Assembly (NCBI GenBank): GCA_963803155.1
Contig: CAWDMN010000101.1
Span: 16,261 to 80,260 of the forward strand
Source: CAWDMN01 sp963803155
GTDB lineage: Bacteria; Acidobacteriota; Terriglobia; Versatilivoradales; Versatilivoraceae
Reading direction: 5' to 3'
DNA: 64,000 nt
Under the pieces are notes generated by a model. It worked only from the letters and a program-made list of their open reading frames with translations, had not been told where the DNA came from and ran no database searches. Positions 9,862 through 19,128 of this stretch are shown one piece after another. The position numbers were made by a program, and so were the translations under genes. Positions within the stretch are counted from its first letter, which is position 1; every line of letters begins with the position of its first letter.

Positions 9862-10197
9862 CAAAGAATCTCGCGCAAATTCCCGCAACGGCTGGTCTAG
9901 GAATTGTGGATCGGCTGCCGCGGCAATGGGATATTCCAATGGATCGAGGCCGCCGAGTGAAGTCGAAGCGGGGGTCTGGATTTTTATTTTGCGAATCAGC
10001 GGATGGGGATGAGACTTTTCCTGTCAGCAGCGGACCAACAATTTCAGCTCAGGCTCACAAAAAATGACCGATTCAGCTCCTTGAAAAAGGATGGGAATGC
10101 CGATGGCTGGCGAGACTTCGTCTCATTTATCCCCTCATCTGAATAAGGGAATCTTGAATCAGCCATTTTTTTTGTGAGGCCATGGCGTCGATCAATT
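9862..10197 (+). other. 336-bp spacer between rpoZ and coaBC, no gene seen
   Basis: No coding frame with family resemblance, no clear promoter boxes and no terminator-like hairpin with a T run. A run of eight T with nearby AT-rich sequence precedes coaBC at about 10160-10175. Confidence 0.4.
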
Positions 10198-11397
10198 ATG
10201 AAAATTCTCCTGGGAGTGACAGGCTGCATTGCCGCTTATAAGGCCGTGGAGTTGATGCGTCTCCTGCAGAAGCGGGATTATGAAGTCGTGGTGGCCATGA
10301 CCGCCCATGCCCAGCAGTTCGTATCTCCCCTGACTTTTGCTGCATTAAGCCATCATCCGGTTTATACCGGCATGTTCGAAGAGGGGAAGGCGCGGTATGG
10401 CCCCGCCGAAAACATCGACCATATCCGGTTGACGCATTCAATTTCCGCTCTAGTGGTTGCTCCGGCTACGGCGAATATTCTGGCCAAGATGGCGCGCGGG
10501 ATTGCCGACGATTTCCTTTCCACCCTTTATCTCGCCAACACCTCTCCGGTGGTAATTGCCCCCGCCATGAACGTGAACATGTGGAACCATGCGGCTACGC
10601 GGGAAAATCTTCAGATCCTCCTACAACGCGGCCACCGGTTGGTTGAACCTGGGGAGGGGTACCTGGCGGAAGGGATCAGCGGCCAAGGGCGTCTTGCGGA
10701 TCTGGAATTGATTGTGCAAGCGGTTTTGGACGTGACTCGCTCTCTCCATGATTTGAGAGGGAAAACAGTCCTGATTACCGCCGGGCCCACCTGTGAAGAT
10801 ATCGATCCGGTGCGGTACCTCAGCAATCGCTCGTCGGGGAAGATGGGGTATGCCTTGGCGGAGGCGGCGGAGACGCGGGGTGGCCGCTGCATTTTGGTTT
10901 CCGGTCCGACTGTTCTCGATGCCCCCTCCGGCGTGGAGAGAATCCCGGTCCGTTCCGCCCAGCAAATGCGCGCGGCCGTTTTGGAGCGGTTGGAAGAAGC
11001 GGACATCATCATCAAGGCCGCTGCCGTGGCGGATTACCAACCAGCTCGGCGGTCCACGGCGAAATTGAAAAAGGATGGAAAATCTTTCCATTTGGACCTG
11101 GTCCAGACTCCTGACATTCTTGCCGAATTGGGCCGTTTGAAAGGGGACCGCATCCTGGTGGGTTTTGCCGCGGAAACCGATCATGTCCGCGAGAATGCCC
11201 TCAAAAAAATAAAAGACAAAAACCTGGATTTGATCGTCAGCAACGATGTGACGCAGGAAGGAGCCGGCTTTGATGCCGACACCAATATTGTCACTCTTTT
11301 TGATCGAAATGGAAATGAACAGGCTCTTCCGATCCAGTCCAAACTACAGATTGCTCATGCCATTCTTGACCGGATCCTCGCCTCCCTCCATTCTTAA
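10198..11397 (+). CDS. coaBC: Bifunctional phosphopantothenoylcysteine decarboxylase / phosphopantothenate-cysteine ligase
   Basis: A 399-residue enzyme of coenzyme A synthesis. The N-terminal flavoprotein half (about 1-180) has the catalytic His75 in ENIDHI and the PAMN motif at 122-125. The C-terminal ligase half carries TAGPTCEDIDPVRYLSNRSSGKMG from about 194 and the KAAAVADY segment. It joins cysteine to phosphopantothenate and decarboxylates the product. Position 158, where the decarboxylase normally has a Cys in an ACG-type motif before GRL/GRM, reads Glu here. The ATG at 10198 gives the family start (MKILLGVTGCIAAYKA); a GTG at 10174 would add eight residues. The order rpoZ-coaBC is conserved in many bacteria. 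Confidence 0.93.
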   Translation: MKILLGVTGCIAAYKAVELMRLLQKRDYEVVVAMTAHAQQFVSPLTFAALSHHPVYTGMFEEGKARYGPAENIDHIRLTHSISALVVAPATANILAKMARGIADDFLSTLYLANTSPVVIAPAMNVNMWNHAATRENLQILLQRGHRLVEPGEGYLAEGISGQGRLADLELIVQAVLDVTRSLHDLRGKTVLITAGPTCEDIDPVRYLSNRSSGKMGYALAEAAETRGGRCILVSGPTVLDAPSGVERIPVRSAQQMRAAVLERLEEADIIIKAAAVADYQPARRSTAKLKKDGKSFHLDLVQTPDILAELGRLKGDRILVGFAAETDHVRENALKKIKDKNLDLIVSNDVTQEGAGFDADTNIVTLFDRNGNEQALPIQSKLQIAHAILDRILASLHS

Positions 11398-11734
11398 ATA
11401 GGGCCTTGCTGGAATGAAACCGCGGAGGCCCGGAGGAACGGAGAGATTTGAGAACTATAGAGAACTGTTGCATCGAGCCAAATCATTAAAGCAGACAAGT
11501 TCCAGCCGTCAAAACTCTCCTGCCAAATTCATGAATAGAGAGGAAGGTTTGCTTTTGCTCAGCAACCTCATCCCGCACCCCTCCTCCTTCAACCTTCAAC
11601 CTCCATCCTTTACCCCCGATCCTCAACCCTCGACTCTTATCCCTCATCCTTCATCCTTCCTCCTTTTTTTCTCTCCTTGACTAAGGTAGAATCATGCCGG
11701 TTCTTCGAATTGAAATGGGCGCGGTGGATGGTTT
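11398..11734 (+). other. 337-bp spacer with a pyrimidine-rich low-complexity tract
   Basis: No gene is seen. From about 11570 to 11680 the plus strand is almost only C and T, built from irregular copies of words such as CCTCATCC, CCTTCAACC and CATCCTTC, ending in a T-rich stretch before the udg gene. Confidence 0.6.
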
Positions 11735-12553
11735 ATGAACGACAATAGGACCTGGTTGTTAGAGCAATTGAAAGAACACTTGGAATTCATGCAGGAATTG
11801 GGGATTGATGCCGTTTCACCCGAAGTGTTGAATTCCATGAAGAAGCCCATGGTTCAGCCGCGCCCGAGACCCGATACATCACTAATACCGGAAGCCATGC
11901 CAAAAGATAAAACTGGAAGAAGAAAACAGGCAGTCCCTCCTGTCGTTGCATCCTTTGGGGACACGGTCCCCCCCACTCCGCGTTTTTCCACCTTGGAAGC
12001 CATTCGGGAAGAAATCGGCGACTGCCGCCGCTGCAAACTTTGCAATGGCCGGACCAACATTGTCTTTGGATCCGGCAATCCCAAGGCCAGACTGGTTTTT
12101 GTGGGGGAAGGACCGGGCGCTGATGAAGATGCGCAGGGACTGCCCTTCGTCGGAAAAGCCGGACAATTACTGACCAAAATCATTGAGTCCATCCAGATGA
12201 CGCGAGACGAGGTCTACATTTGCAATGTCATCAAATGCCGCCCCCCCAGCAACCGCGTGCCCGAAAAAGATGAAGTGGCCGCCTGTTCACCTTTCATGCG
12301 AGATCAACTCGAGGTGATTTGCCCCAGCATCATTTGTTGCCTGGGCGCCACGGCAGCTCAGACTCTTCTGGAAACAACGGCATTCATGGGGAAGCTGCGC
12401 GGCCGTTTTTATGATTTTCATGGCTCCCAATTAATCGTTACCTACCACCCCGCCTACCTCCTGCGCAACCCTGCCGCCAAAAGAGATGTGTGGGAAGATA
12501 TGAAGAAAATCCGGGCACTGATGGAGAGCGAAAAAGAGGCCGGCCGGTGGTAG
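11735..12553 (+). CDS. Type-4 (family 4) uracil-DNA glycosylase with [4Fe-4S] cluster
   Basis: A 272-residue DNA repair enzyme that removes uracil from DNA. The catalytic core starts near residue 90 with the cluster cysteines Cys97 and Cys100 (CRRC), then GEGPGADEDAQGLPFVG (motif A, about 124-140), CNVIKCRPPSNRVP, two further cluster cysteines at Cys184 and Cys196, and the motif B HPAYLLR with His238. The first 85 residues are a poorly conserved, proline-rich extension common in bacterial family-4 members. It sits between coaBC and priA in the same direction. Confidence 0.92.
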   Translation: MNDNRTWLLEQLKEHLEFMQELGIDAVSPEVLNSMKKPMVQPRPRPDTSLIPEAMPKDKTGRRKQAVPPVVASFGDTVPPTPRFSTLEAIREEIGDCRRCKLCNGRTNIVFGSGNPKARLVFVGEGPGADEDAQGLPFVGKAGQLLTKIIESIQMTRDEVYICNVIKCRPPSNRVPEKDEVAACSPFMRDQLEVICPSIICCLGATAAQTLLETTAFMGKLRGRFYDFHGSQLIVTYHPAYLLRNPAAKRDVWEDMKKIRALMESEKEAGRW

Positions 12554-12728
12554 TGGGATTCAGGCATTGAAATTTCGGATCTGGACGCAACAGAGGCGTG
12601 GAGATTCAGAAGCAGGCCGTAGGGGCCGGGAATCTCGGGGTCCATCTGTTGATCCCGAAGGCCCGGGGAAAAATCTCGTCAGCACTTATCTGTTCCGCGT
12701 TTATCCGCGTTCATTCAAACCATAAATC

Positions 12729-15185
12729 ATGTTTACCGAAATTGCCTTGCCGCTGCCGATGCGGCAGACCTTCATCTATCGCGTTTCTCCTCCCTTGGCT
12801 GGACTGCTCGAACCGGGCCAGCGCGTCCTGGTTCCCTTTCAGAACCGCAAAATGACCGGGATCGTCGTAGGGACGACGGAGATTCTGCCGGTAGGATCTC
12901 CCAAGACGGAAAATCTCCGAGAAATCCTTTCACTTCAGGATGGTCATTCTCTTTTGTCACGGGAATTACTGGAACTGGCCCGCTGGGTGTCCGATTATTA
13001 TTTTGCCCCCCTGGGAGAAGTCCTGCGAGCTTGCTTCCCTCCCAACGCCCAGATGGAGAGCTCCCGGCATGTCGGCCTTACCGCGAAGGGCCGCGAAATC
13101 TTAGAGGCGAGATCCGCTGAAAATTTCACAAACACGACGGATCGGCAGTTTTTGGAATTCCTGGCGGAGCACGGCAGTCTTGAAATCAAGGAAATAAAAA
13201 AGCGGACGGGCGAAACCTGGAATGGAAGCCGATTGCGGCGGCTTGGGGAAGAAGGCTGGATCGAATATACGCATCAATTGCCGGATTCTATCCCCGGTGA
13301 AAAGCTGCAACTAGCCGTTTCGTTGGTGGAAAACTGGCGGGAGCGTGTTCCCTCGACCCGGCTCACATCATTGCAACAAATCGTAATTGAACGGCTTGCC
13401 TCCGAGGCTTCACCCGTTTTGCTGGCGCGGTTGTTGGAGGAATTGTCCCTTTCCCAGACCACGGTCCGCTCCCTTGAAAAAAAAGGGCTGGCCATAATTT
13501 CCGCGGAAAGAGTCCAGCGGGACCCATTTAAAGCGCTGGCAGATTTTGCCACTTCAGGCCGGCCGGTCCACACCCAAGAACAAGGGGCCGTTCTGGAAGA
13601 ACTTTCTCGGGCAATGGAGGAAGAAAAGTTCTGCCCATATTTATTGCATGGGGTGACCGGCAGCGGCAAAACGGAAATTTATCTTTTCCTGATCGAACAG
13701 CTGCTGAGCCAGGGGAAGAGCAGCCTGGTGCTGATGCCTGAAATCGGGCTGACGCCGCGGGCTGCCGCGGAATTTCGCGCCCGCTTAGGTGAAAAGGTGG
13801 CCATCCTTCATAGTGCTTTATCGGATGGAGAGCGGCATGACGAGTGGTGGCGCATCCAGCGCGGCGAGGCCAGAGTCGTCATCGGCACTCGTTCCGCCAT
13901 TTTTGCTCCCGTTCGCGATCTACGGCTCGTCGTGGTGGATGAGGAACACGATCCTTCCTACAAGCAACAGGAATCGCCCCGCTATCATGGCCGGGATACC
14001 GCCTTGATGCGAGCCAAACTCAACCAGGCCCTGGTGGTTTTGGGATCTGCCACACCCGCGGTGGAAAGCTTTTACAATGCCAAGCATGGGAAATACCGTC
14101 TCCTCCAAATGCGCTCCCGCGTTCAAGAACGCCCCCTCCCGCAAGTCCGGTTGGTGGATATGCGAGAAGATTTTCGTCAATCGGAAAAAAAATCGGCATT
14201 GTCTAGTTCGCTGCAGTCTGCTATCCAACAGCGCTTGCGGGAGCATCGACAGACCCTGATCTTGCTCAACCGCCGCGGCTATTCCGCGTCTTTGCTCTGT
14301 CGCGGTTGCGGGGAAAATTTTCCCTGCAAATATTGCAGCATTCCCCTTTCCTATCATAAGCGCCGGGATTTATTGCTTTGCCATTATTGCGATTTTCAAA
14401 TGCGGCTTCCCAAAACCTGCCCGAAATGCGGCAGCGCCCACCTCTTCCTGGTCGGAGAGGGCACGGAAAAAATTGAGATTCTGCTTGGGAATGCCTTTCC
14501 CGAAGCTCGCATTGAACGGCTGGACCGGGATGTCGTCCAACGCAAGAACGCCCGGACGGAAATATTGAGCCGGTTCCAAAAAGGGGATATCGATATTCTG
14601 GTGGGAACTCAAATGATTTCCAAGGGTCACGACTTCCCCGGAGTAACTCTGGCTGGAATTCTCTCCGCCGATATTCCACTTTCCTTTCCTGATTTTCGCG
14701 CAGCGGAGAGGACCTTCCAATTGTTATCCCAGATGGCGGGGCGGTCCGGGCGAGGCGAATGGACGGGTGAAGTGATGATCCAGACTTTCTTGCCGGAACA
14801 TTATTGCCTCAAATTTGTCGAACAGCACGACTATGAAGGGTTTTACGAAAAGGAAATCCGATTCCGCCGGATGATGCATTATCCTCCTTTTGCCGCTCTG
14901 GCGGTCATCCATGTTTGCGATAAAGATCTGAATGCTGCCTCTTCAACGATTCAAAAAGCGGGGAAATGGTTGGAAAAAAACCTGCCATCGGGAATTCGGT
15001 TGCTTGGTCCTGCGCCGGCTCCGTTGGCCCGATTAAGGTCTGAACACCGTTTTCAGATCCTCTTAAAATCAGCGACCCGGCAGCAATTGCATGGGCTTTT
15101 CAGCCAATTTCTAGAACAAGCTAGCCAGGAGGGAATTGATCTGCGGAAAATTCAGATCGATGTCGATCCGGCGAATTTGATGTGA
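12729..15185 (+). CDS. priA: Primosomal protein N' (replication restart helicase)
   Basis: An 818-residue superfamily-2 helicase that reloads the replisome at stalled forks. The N-terminal 3'-end-binding domain begins FTEIALPLPM and is followed by a winged-helix region. Walker A is GVTGSGKT at 308-315 and the DEAH-type box reads VVDEEHDPSYKQQESPRYHGRD. A zinc-binding insert with Cys pairs (CRGC, CKYC, CHYC, CPKC) lies in the second half. Helicase motifs GTQMISKGHDFPGV and QMAGRSGRG are intact. No good ribosome site precedes the ATG, but the start fits family alignments. Confidence 0.95.
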   Translation: MFTEIALPLPMRQTFIYRVSPPLAGLLEPGQRVLVPFQNRKMTGIVVGTTEILPVGSPKTENLREILSLQDGHSLLSRELLELARWVSDYYFAPLGEVLRACFPPNAQMESSRHVGLTAKGREILEARSAENFTNTTDRQFLEFLAEHGSLEIKEIKKRTGETWNGSRLRRLGEEGWIEYTHQLPDSIPGEKLQLAVSLVENWRERVPSTRLTSLQQIVIERLASEASPVLLARLLEELSLSQTTVRSLEKKGLAIISAERVQRDPFKALADFATSGRPVHTQEQGAVLEELSRAMEEEKFCPYLLHGVTGSGKTEIYLFLIEQLLSQGKSSLVLMPEIGLTPRAAAEFRARLGEKVAILHSALSDGERHDEWWRIQRGEARVVIGTRSAIFAPVRDLRLVVVDEEHDPSYKQQESPRYHGRDTALMRAKLNQALVVLGSATPAVESFYNAKHGKYRLLQMRSRVQERPLPQVRLVDMREDFRQSEKKSALSSSLQSAIQQRLREHRQTLILLNRRGYSASLLCRGCGENFPCKYCSIPLSYHKRRDLLLCHYCDFQMRLPKTCPKCGSAHLFLVGEGTEKIEILLGNAFPEARIERLDRDVVQRKNARTEILSRFQKGDIDILVGTQMISKGHDFPGVTLAGILSADIPLSFPDFRAAERTFQLLSQMAGRSGRGEWTGEVMIQTFLPEHYCLKFVEQHDYEGFYEKEIRFRRMMHYPPFAALAVIHVCDKDLNAASSTIQKAGKWLEKNLPSGIRLLGPAPAPLARLRSEHRFQILLKSATRQQLHGLFSQFLEQASQEGIDLRKIQIDVDPANLM

Positions 15186-15651
15186 AGGGCATTTCATGTT
15201 GTCCGACAACTCCATTCAATAGACATTACCATGGGATTGAGAACAATCATGGCGGGCAAGAGTTGGAAGTGTTGTGTCTCGGCGGCGGCTCCAGGAATCA
15301 CCGACGATGGATAGGGGCGTCCCGTCCTAGGCCACTTTTTTTTCAAGAATCCGCCCCATGGATCCCCACAAGGCAGGGAAACAGGCTGGCTGGGGGGGGG
15401 GGGGGGGGGGGGGGGAGATGCCGTGCCCTCAGCGGCGCTTGAGGGAAGAAGGGTGCGAAGGGCGGGATGAGGGCATCCTGCCTCCATCAAGGTTGCAGGC
15501 TGCATCGGGTTCGCATTCCCATTTGAAATTGGGTGCGGCCCATTTTACATTCATGACAGAAAGACCAGAATCCGTTATGATGACGGATTATTTATTCTGC
15601 TCTTCGCGATAGAGAGCGCTTTCTGATCCGATTTTGGCCAGGAGCCTAGTA
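15186..15651. other. 466-bp spacer containing a 24-base G run
   Basis: No gene is supported. The notable feature is the homopolymer listed separately. The ribosome site of the PilZ gene (AGGAG, 15640-15644) lies at the right edge. Confidence 0.5.
15392..15415 (+). repeat. Homopolymer of 24 G
   Basis: An uninterrupted run of 24 G after a T at 15391 and before AGATG. It lies about 207 bases after priA and 236 bases before the PilZ gene, not inside a supported coding frame. Runs of this length slip easily in replication and in sequencing, so the exact count is unsure. Confidence 0.9.
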
Positions 15652-16320
15652 ATGTCAGCCGACATCCCGTTTGATGAAATATTTTTTGCAGACCAAATTA
15701 AAGAGATCACCGTTTCCTCTCTGGAGCGAACGGTTTTTCCTTATAAAGCCCACTCCATTGTATTTCAAGGTGGAATGGTGACATTGCAAATGCTTCCGGG
15801 ACGCCCCATTAATTTGAACAAAAATGAGAAAGTCAGTGTGGCTTTTGTGAAACAAAACACCGTTTACCGCTTCAAAGCCATTGTTCAGACTTATGGAGTC
15901 CGCGGGCCTCTTAAATTAGTGGCTCATCCCGACTCGGATATTGAAAAGGTCAAGGAAAGGGATCATCAGAGGATTGATTGTCAGATTCAGGTCTACATGG
16001 CCGAACGGGTCGAAATCCGGGGGCGATGGGGGACTAAGGTGGAAGAGTCTGCCACCATTCAGAATATCAGCGGTGCGGGCGTGCTGGTGCGGGCCCAATA
16101 TCAGGCCAAAATAGGATCGATCTTCAAGATTCGATTTATTCTTCCCAACAATACGCAGACCATCAGTGCCTACATGGAAGTCGTTTGCCAGGAACCGGAT
16201 TTTTCAGAAGGTTCCGAGGGATTCCAATTAATAGCCATGAAGTTTCTGGCCCTTCCGGAAATGATGCTCCAGGATATCGAGCAATATGTGGAGAATGTCC
16301 TCACGAATCAAGCGGGTTGA
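15652..16320 (+). CDS. PilZ-domain protein (probable c-di-GMP effector)
   Basis: A 222-residue soluble protein. The first 95 or so residues form a YcgR-like N-terminal beta domain, and the rest is a PilZ domain. The c-di-GMP binding motif RxxxR is seen in ERDHQR and the second motif (D/N)xSxxG in NISGAG. Such proteins bind cyclic di-GMP and alter motility, secretion or polysaccharide production, but the partner is not shown here. The start is the ATG at 15652, seven bases after AGGAG; a TTG at 15634 lies in frame upstream but overlaps that ribosome site. Confidence 0.88.
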   Translation: MSADIPFDEIFFADQIKEITVSSLERTVFPYKAHSIVFQGGMVTLQMLPGRPINLNKNEKVSVAFVKQNTVYRFKAIVQTYGVRGPLKLVAHPDSDIEKVKERDHQRIDCQIQVYMAERVEIRGRWGTKVEESATIQNISGAGVLVRAQYQAKIGSIFKIRFILPNNTQTISAYMEVVCQEPDFSEGSEGFQLIAMKFLALPEMMLQDIEQYVENVLTNQAG

Positions 16321-16354
16321 TCGGCCTTCCCTTTCGCCAGATTCATTTGCCCGG

Positions 16355-17419
16355 TCATTGATTGGGTCCTACGTTCCCGAGGGGACTTTCCTTCGCCGCT
16401 TCCAACAAAGCCAATGCCATGGAAAGCACGACGGGGCCAAGTAAAATTCCCAAGAGTCCAAACACCTGCAGTCCCCCCATCACTGAAAAGAAAATCAGCA
16501 ATTCATGCATTTGCGTTTTCTTTCCAATCAGGATGGGACGCAAAATATTGTCGGCCATTCCGATAACCAGGGTCCCCCAGCCTATGAGAACCAGCGCCTT
16601 TATCCAGTGACCCGTGAGGAGCAGGATGAGGGCGGCGGGGAGCCAGACAATGAAGGCGCCAAGCAGGGGAATCAGCGACATAAAGACCATCACAACACTC
16701 CAGACCAAAGCCGATGGAATTCCCAAACACCAGAACATGAATCCACCCAAGGTCCCCTGTATGATTGCAATGGACATCACTCCTAGCACGCTGGCATTGA
16801 TCATCTCCCGAGTTTTATGCACTAGCATACTGCTTCGCGAACGATCCAGGGGAATCAAGTGAGGCAATAACCCGACAATCTGCTCGTGATCGCGAAGAAG
16901 ATAATACATGGTGAAGAGAATCAGGAATCCCGACACCACTATTCCCATGGCGCCTCCCAAAATGTTCATGGTGTTTTCCATGACGAACTGGGCGCTGTTC
17001 TTCAAAACCTGCTTTAATTCCTCTGAAGCCATTAGCGTATCCAGATTGGAGTACTTTTTGAATAAGAGCAACACGGATTGGATCCGGTTGTTGGGGTCGG
17101 GATGAGCCAGGGCATTTTGGATGAAGGCTTGTATGTTGCCGGCCAGGACCGCGGCTTCGGAAATGACCGCCAGCATGATCAATGAAATTGGAATGATTAC
17201 GATGGTCAGAATTAAAACAATAGTCAGCAAGGAACAAAGGCTGGGATTTTTGACTCGTTTCAAGAGCATCTGATGCAAAGGGAAAAAAACGGTGACCAGG
17301 ACCGTCGCTCCTATTAATACGAAAATGAAAGGCTGCAGCATTTTCCAACACAGATATACCATGAGAGTCGTGATCACCAACCAGCCGAGCCATTGCAGAT
17401 TTTGTCGGTTTTCAGTCAT
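16355..17419 (-). CDS. AI-2E family (PerM/YdiK-like) inner-membrane permease
   Basis: A 354-residue membrane protein with about seven to eight hydrophobic helices. Recognisable family features are the paired N-terminal helices, the long periplasmic/amphipathic middle region, and the C-terminal stretch FFSVMGGLQVFGLLGILLGPVVLSM typical of the AI-2E/UPF0118 family. Members export small molecules or ions; the AI-2 link holds for only some of them. The ATG at 17419 has GGGAGGAAAGT just upstream; the frame extends 29 codons further to 17506 without a better site. It is convergent with the PilZ gene. Confidence 0.9.
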   Translation of the reverse strand: MTENRQNLQWLGWLVITTLMVYLCWKMLQPFIFVLIGATVLVTVFFPLHQMLLKRVKNPSLCSLLTIVLILTIVIIPISLIMLAVISEAAVLAGNIQAFIQNALAHPDPNNRIQSVLLLFKKYSNLDTLMASEELKQVLKNSAQFVMENTMNILGGAMGIVVSGFLILFTMYYLLRDHEQIVGLLPHLIPLDRSRSSMLVHKTREMINASVLGVMSIAIIQGTLGGFMFWCLGIPSALVWSVVMVFMSLIPLLGAFIVWLPAALILLLTGHWIKALVLIGWGTLVIGMADNILRPILIGKKTQMHELLIFFSVMGGLQVFGLLGILLGPVVLSMALALLEAAKESPLGNVGPNQ

Positions 17420-17988
17420 ACTTTCCTCCCGCCAACTTGTTTGAATCGCAATTTGCAGATCAAGTGTTGAGCCGTCTTCCCTTTTAGTCCCTTCAAACTC
17501 GGACATAGTCTAGCCAAAAAAAAGAGACCCTTGTAGGCAGATAGACGACAGAAAATGAAGTGCCATTATAGCTGACCTGGTTGTTTTGCGACAGCAAGAG
17601 CTGACCATTCGAATCCCCCCCCTGACTGAATTATTCTGCATGTGGGATTCTCCTGTGGCCGCCGATCAATTGAGTCGTGTGAGAACTTCACTCTGCGGAT
17701 GAATTATAGCAAGCGGTCAAAGTAGTCTCCGTTTTGTATTGATTTTGTCTCTGTGTCGAAAAAACGCTGAAGGGCAAATCTGTGCCGTTACGGAATATGA
17801 CTCTCTCTCGTGTTAACCTATTAAGGATCGAGCTCTGCGATCCCCAGAAATTCCTGCAGAGATGGCGCTGGAGATGGAACAACTATTTGGCTGCGAAAAA
17901 AAATGAATCCTTTAGGGTTTTCAAATATCTAAAGTCAATAGTTTGAAGTTTCAGTCGCGGAGTCGGATGAAGAAAAACGGAGGAATAA
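17420..17988. other. 569-bp intergenic region, no gene seen
   Basis: Lies between the divergent AI-2E permease and DUF2892 genes and should hold both promoters. No protein-like frame, RNA fold or clear box pair was found. Confidence 0.4.
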
Positions 17989-18177
17989 ATGAGCATGGAA
18001 CGTTGGATACGAGTGATTGCGGGGACATTTGTGCTGGCCAGTCTGGCGCTGGGCCATTGGGTCAGCCCTTACTGGTATCTTTTCACAACTTTTGTGGGAC
18101 TCAACTTGCTGCAATCTGGATTTACACATTGGTGCCTGATGGAAGATATCTTAAAAAAAATCGGTGTGAAGCCATAG
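17989..18177 (+). CDS. DUF2892 (YgaP-like) small inner-membrane protein
   Basis: A 62-residue protein that matches the DUF2892 pattern: ERWIRVIAGTFVLASLALG, then two membrane helices around SPYWYLFTTFVGLNLLQSGFT and a C-terminal ILKKIGVK. In many bacteria this module is free-standing or fused to a rhodanese (YgaP), and it is thought to sit in the inner membrane. A perfect GGAGG at 17979-17983 lies five bases before the ATG. The usual family member has Cys-Pro near the second helix; here it reads CLM. Confidence 0.9.
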   Translation: MSMERWIRVIAGTFVLASLALGHWVSPYWYLFTTFVGLNLLQSGFTHWCLMEDILKKIGVKP

Positions 18178-19128
18178 GCAAAAAATGATCGGTGTGGTGG
18201 AACGTGTGAGGTGCCGCTCATCTCCGCGGGATGACGGTTTCAAAGGTTAGAACATGCTACTCACCTGCCAGTGCGCCTTATGCGCTGATCAGGTGAAGTC
18301 AGCTGGTTGGTTTTTTATTCTCCGGAGGCACAAAGTCACGGAGGAAGATTTCTTTCCTCAAGATGCCAGAAACATCAAATTCCTTTTTCCCTCCGGGTCA
18401 CAGTGCTTTTATGAGATCTATTTGTTTTGGCGAACAAAAAAGCGGATCCAGTGGTAACAGGAGTTTTCGATACTGATGTAAAGATGTTTAACCCGCAAAA
18501 TTTCCGGTATCTGAGTCAACAAACGCTGAGGTGTCTCCCGGAAGGCGGCGATCCCTGGTACCGTTGCATGAATTGACATGTCATCGGCACTCATGATAGA
18601 TACTTCTATAAGTCCCAACTATTCTTCCCTGTAATGGGCAGTTTTAAAAATATGCCTGATTCTTTTTTCAAGGAGAAGTTTCGGGGGAAGAAGAGCCTCA
18701 ACGACTCCTTTTGTTTTTGCGAGAATGTCAGTTGACGGAGAGTGGAGAGTTTTTTGCGCTCAATTCTGCCGAATATCCCTCTGCTCCCTGCATGAGTCGC
18801 AAAAACAGGCCCTATTGCGCGCTTACCCGGAATCGGGGTAAGTCCAATATATTCACTTGCCCCGATTATCATGAATAAATTGTTGGAATTAAATAAAACT
18901 CGCGCGGAGACACAGGGACACAGAGGGGGAAAATAAAGCATCTTTCAATTCGGTTATTCTCTCTCAGCGACTCTGCTTCTCTGGGCGGAAATAATTGCAA
19001 TGCCGCATCAGAAATAAAAAAAATGAATGCCAACAAGCTTGCTTCCCCTGCCCAGGAACAAGGCGCGCGGGCAGATGAGCAGCCATATTGGGGATTACTT
19101 CAGCAAAAGAATGTTGATGGAGTGAACG
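18178..19128. other. 951-bp intergenic region, no gene seen
   Basis: The short open frames in this stretch on either strand have no domain resemblance. A tract around 18900-18925 (purine-rich, GGAGACACAGGGACACAGAGG) looks like low-complexity repeat debris. It separates the housekeeping part from the accessory part. Confidence 0.4.
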
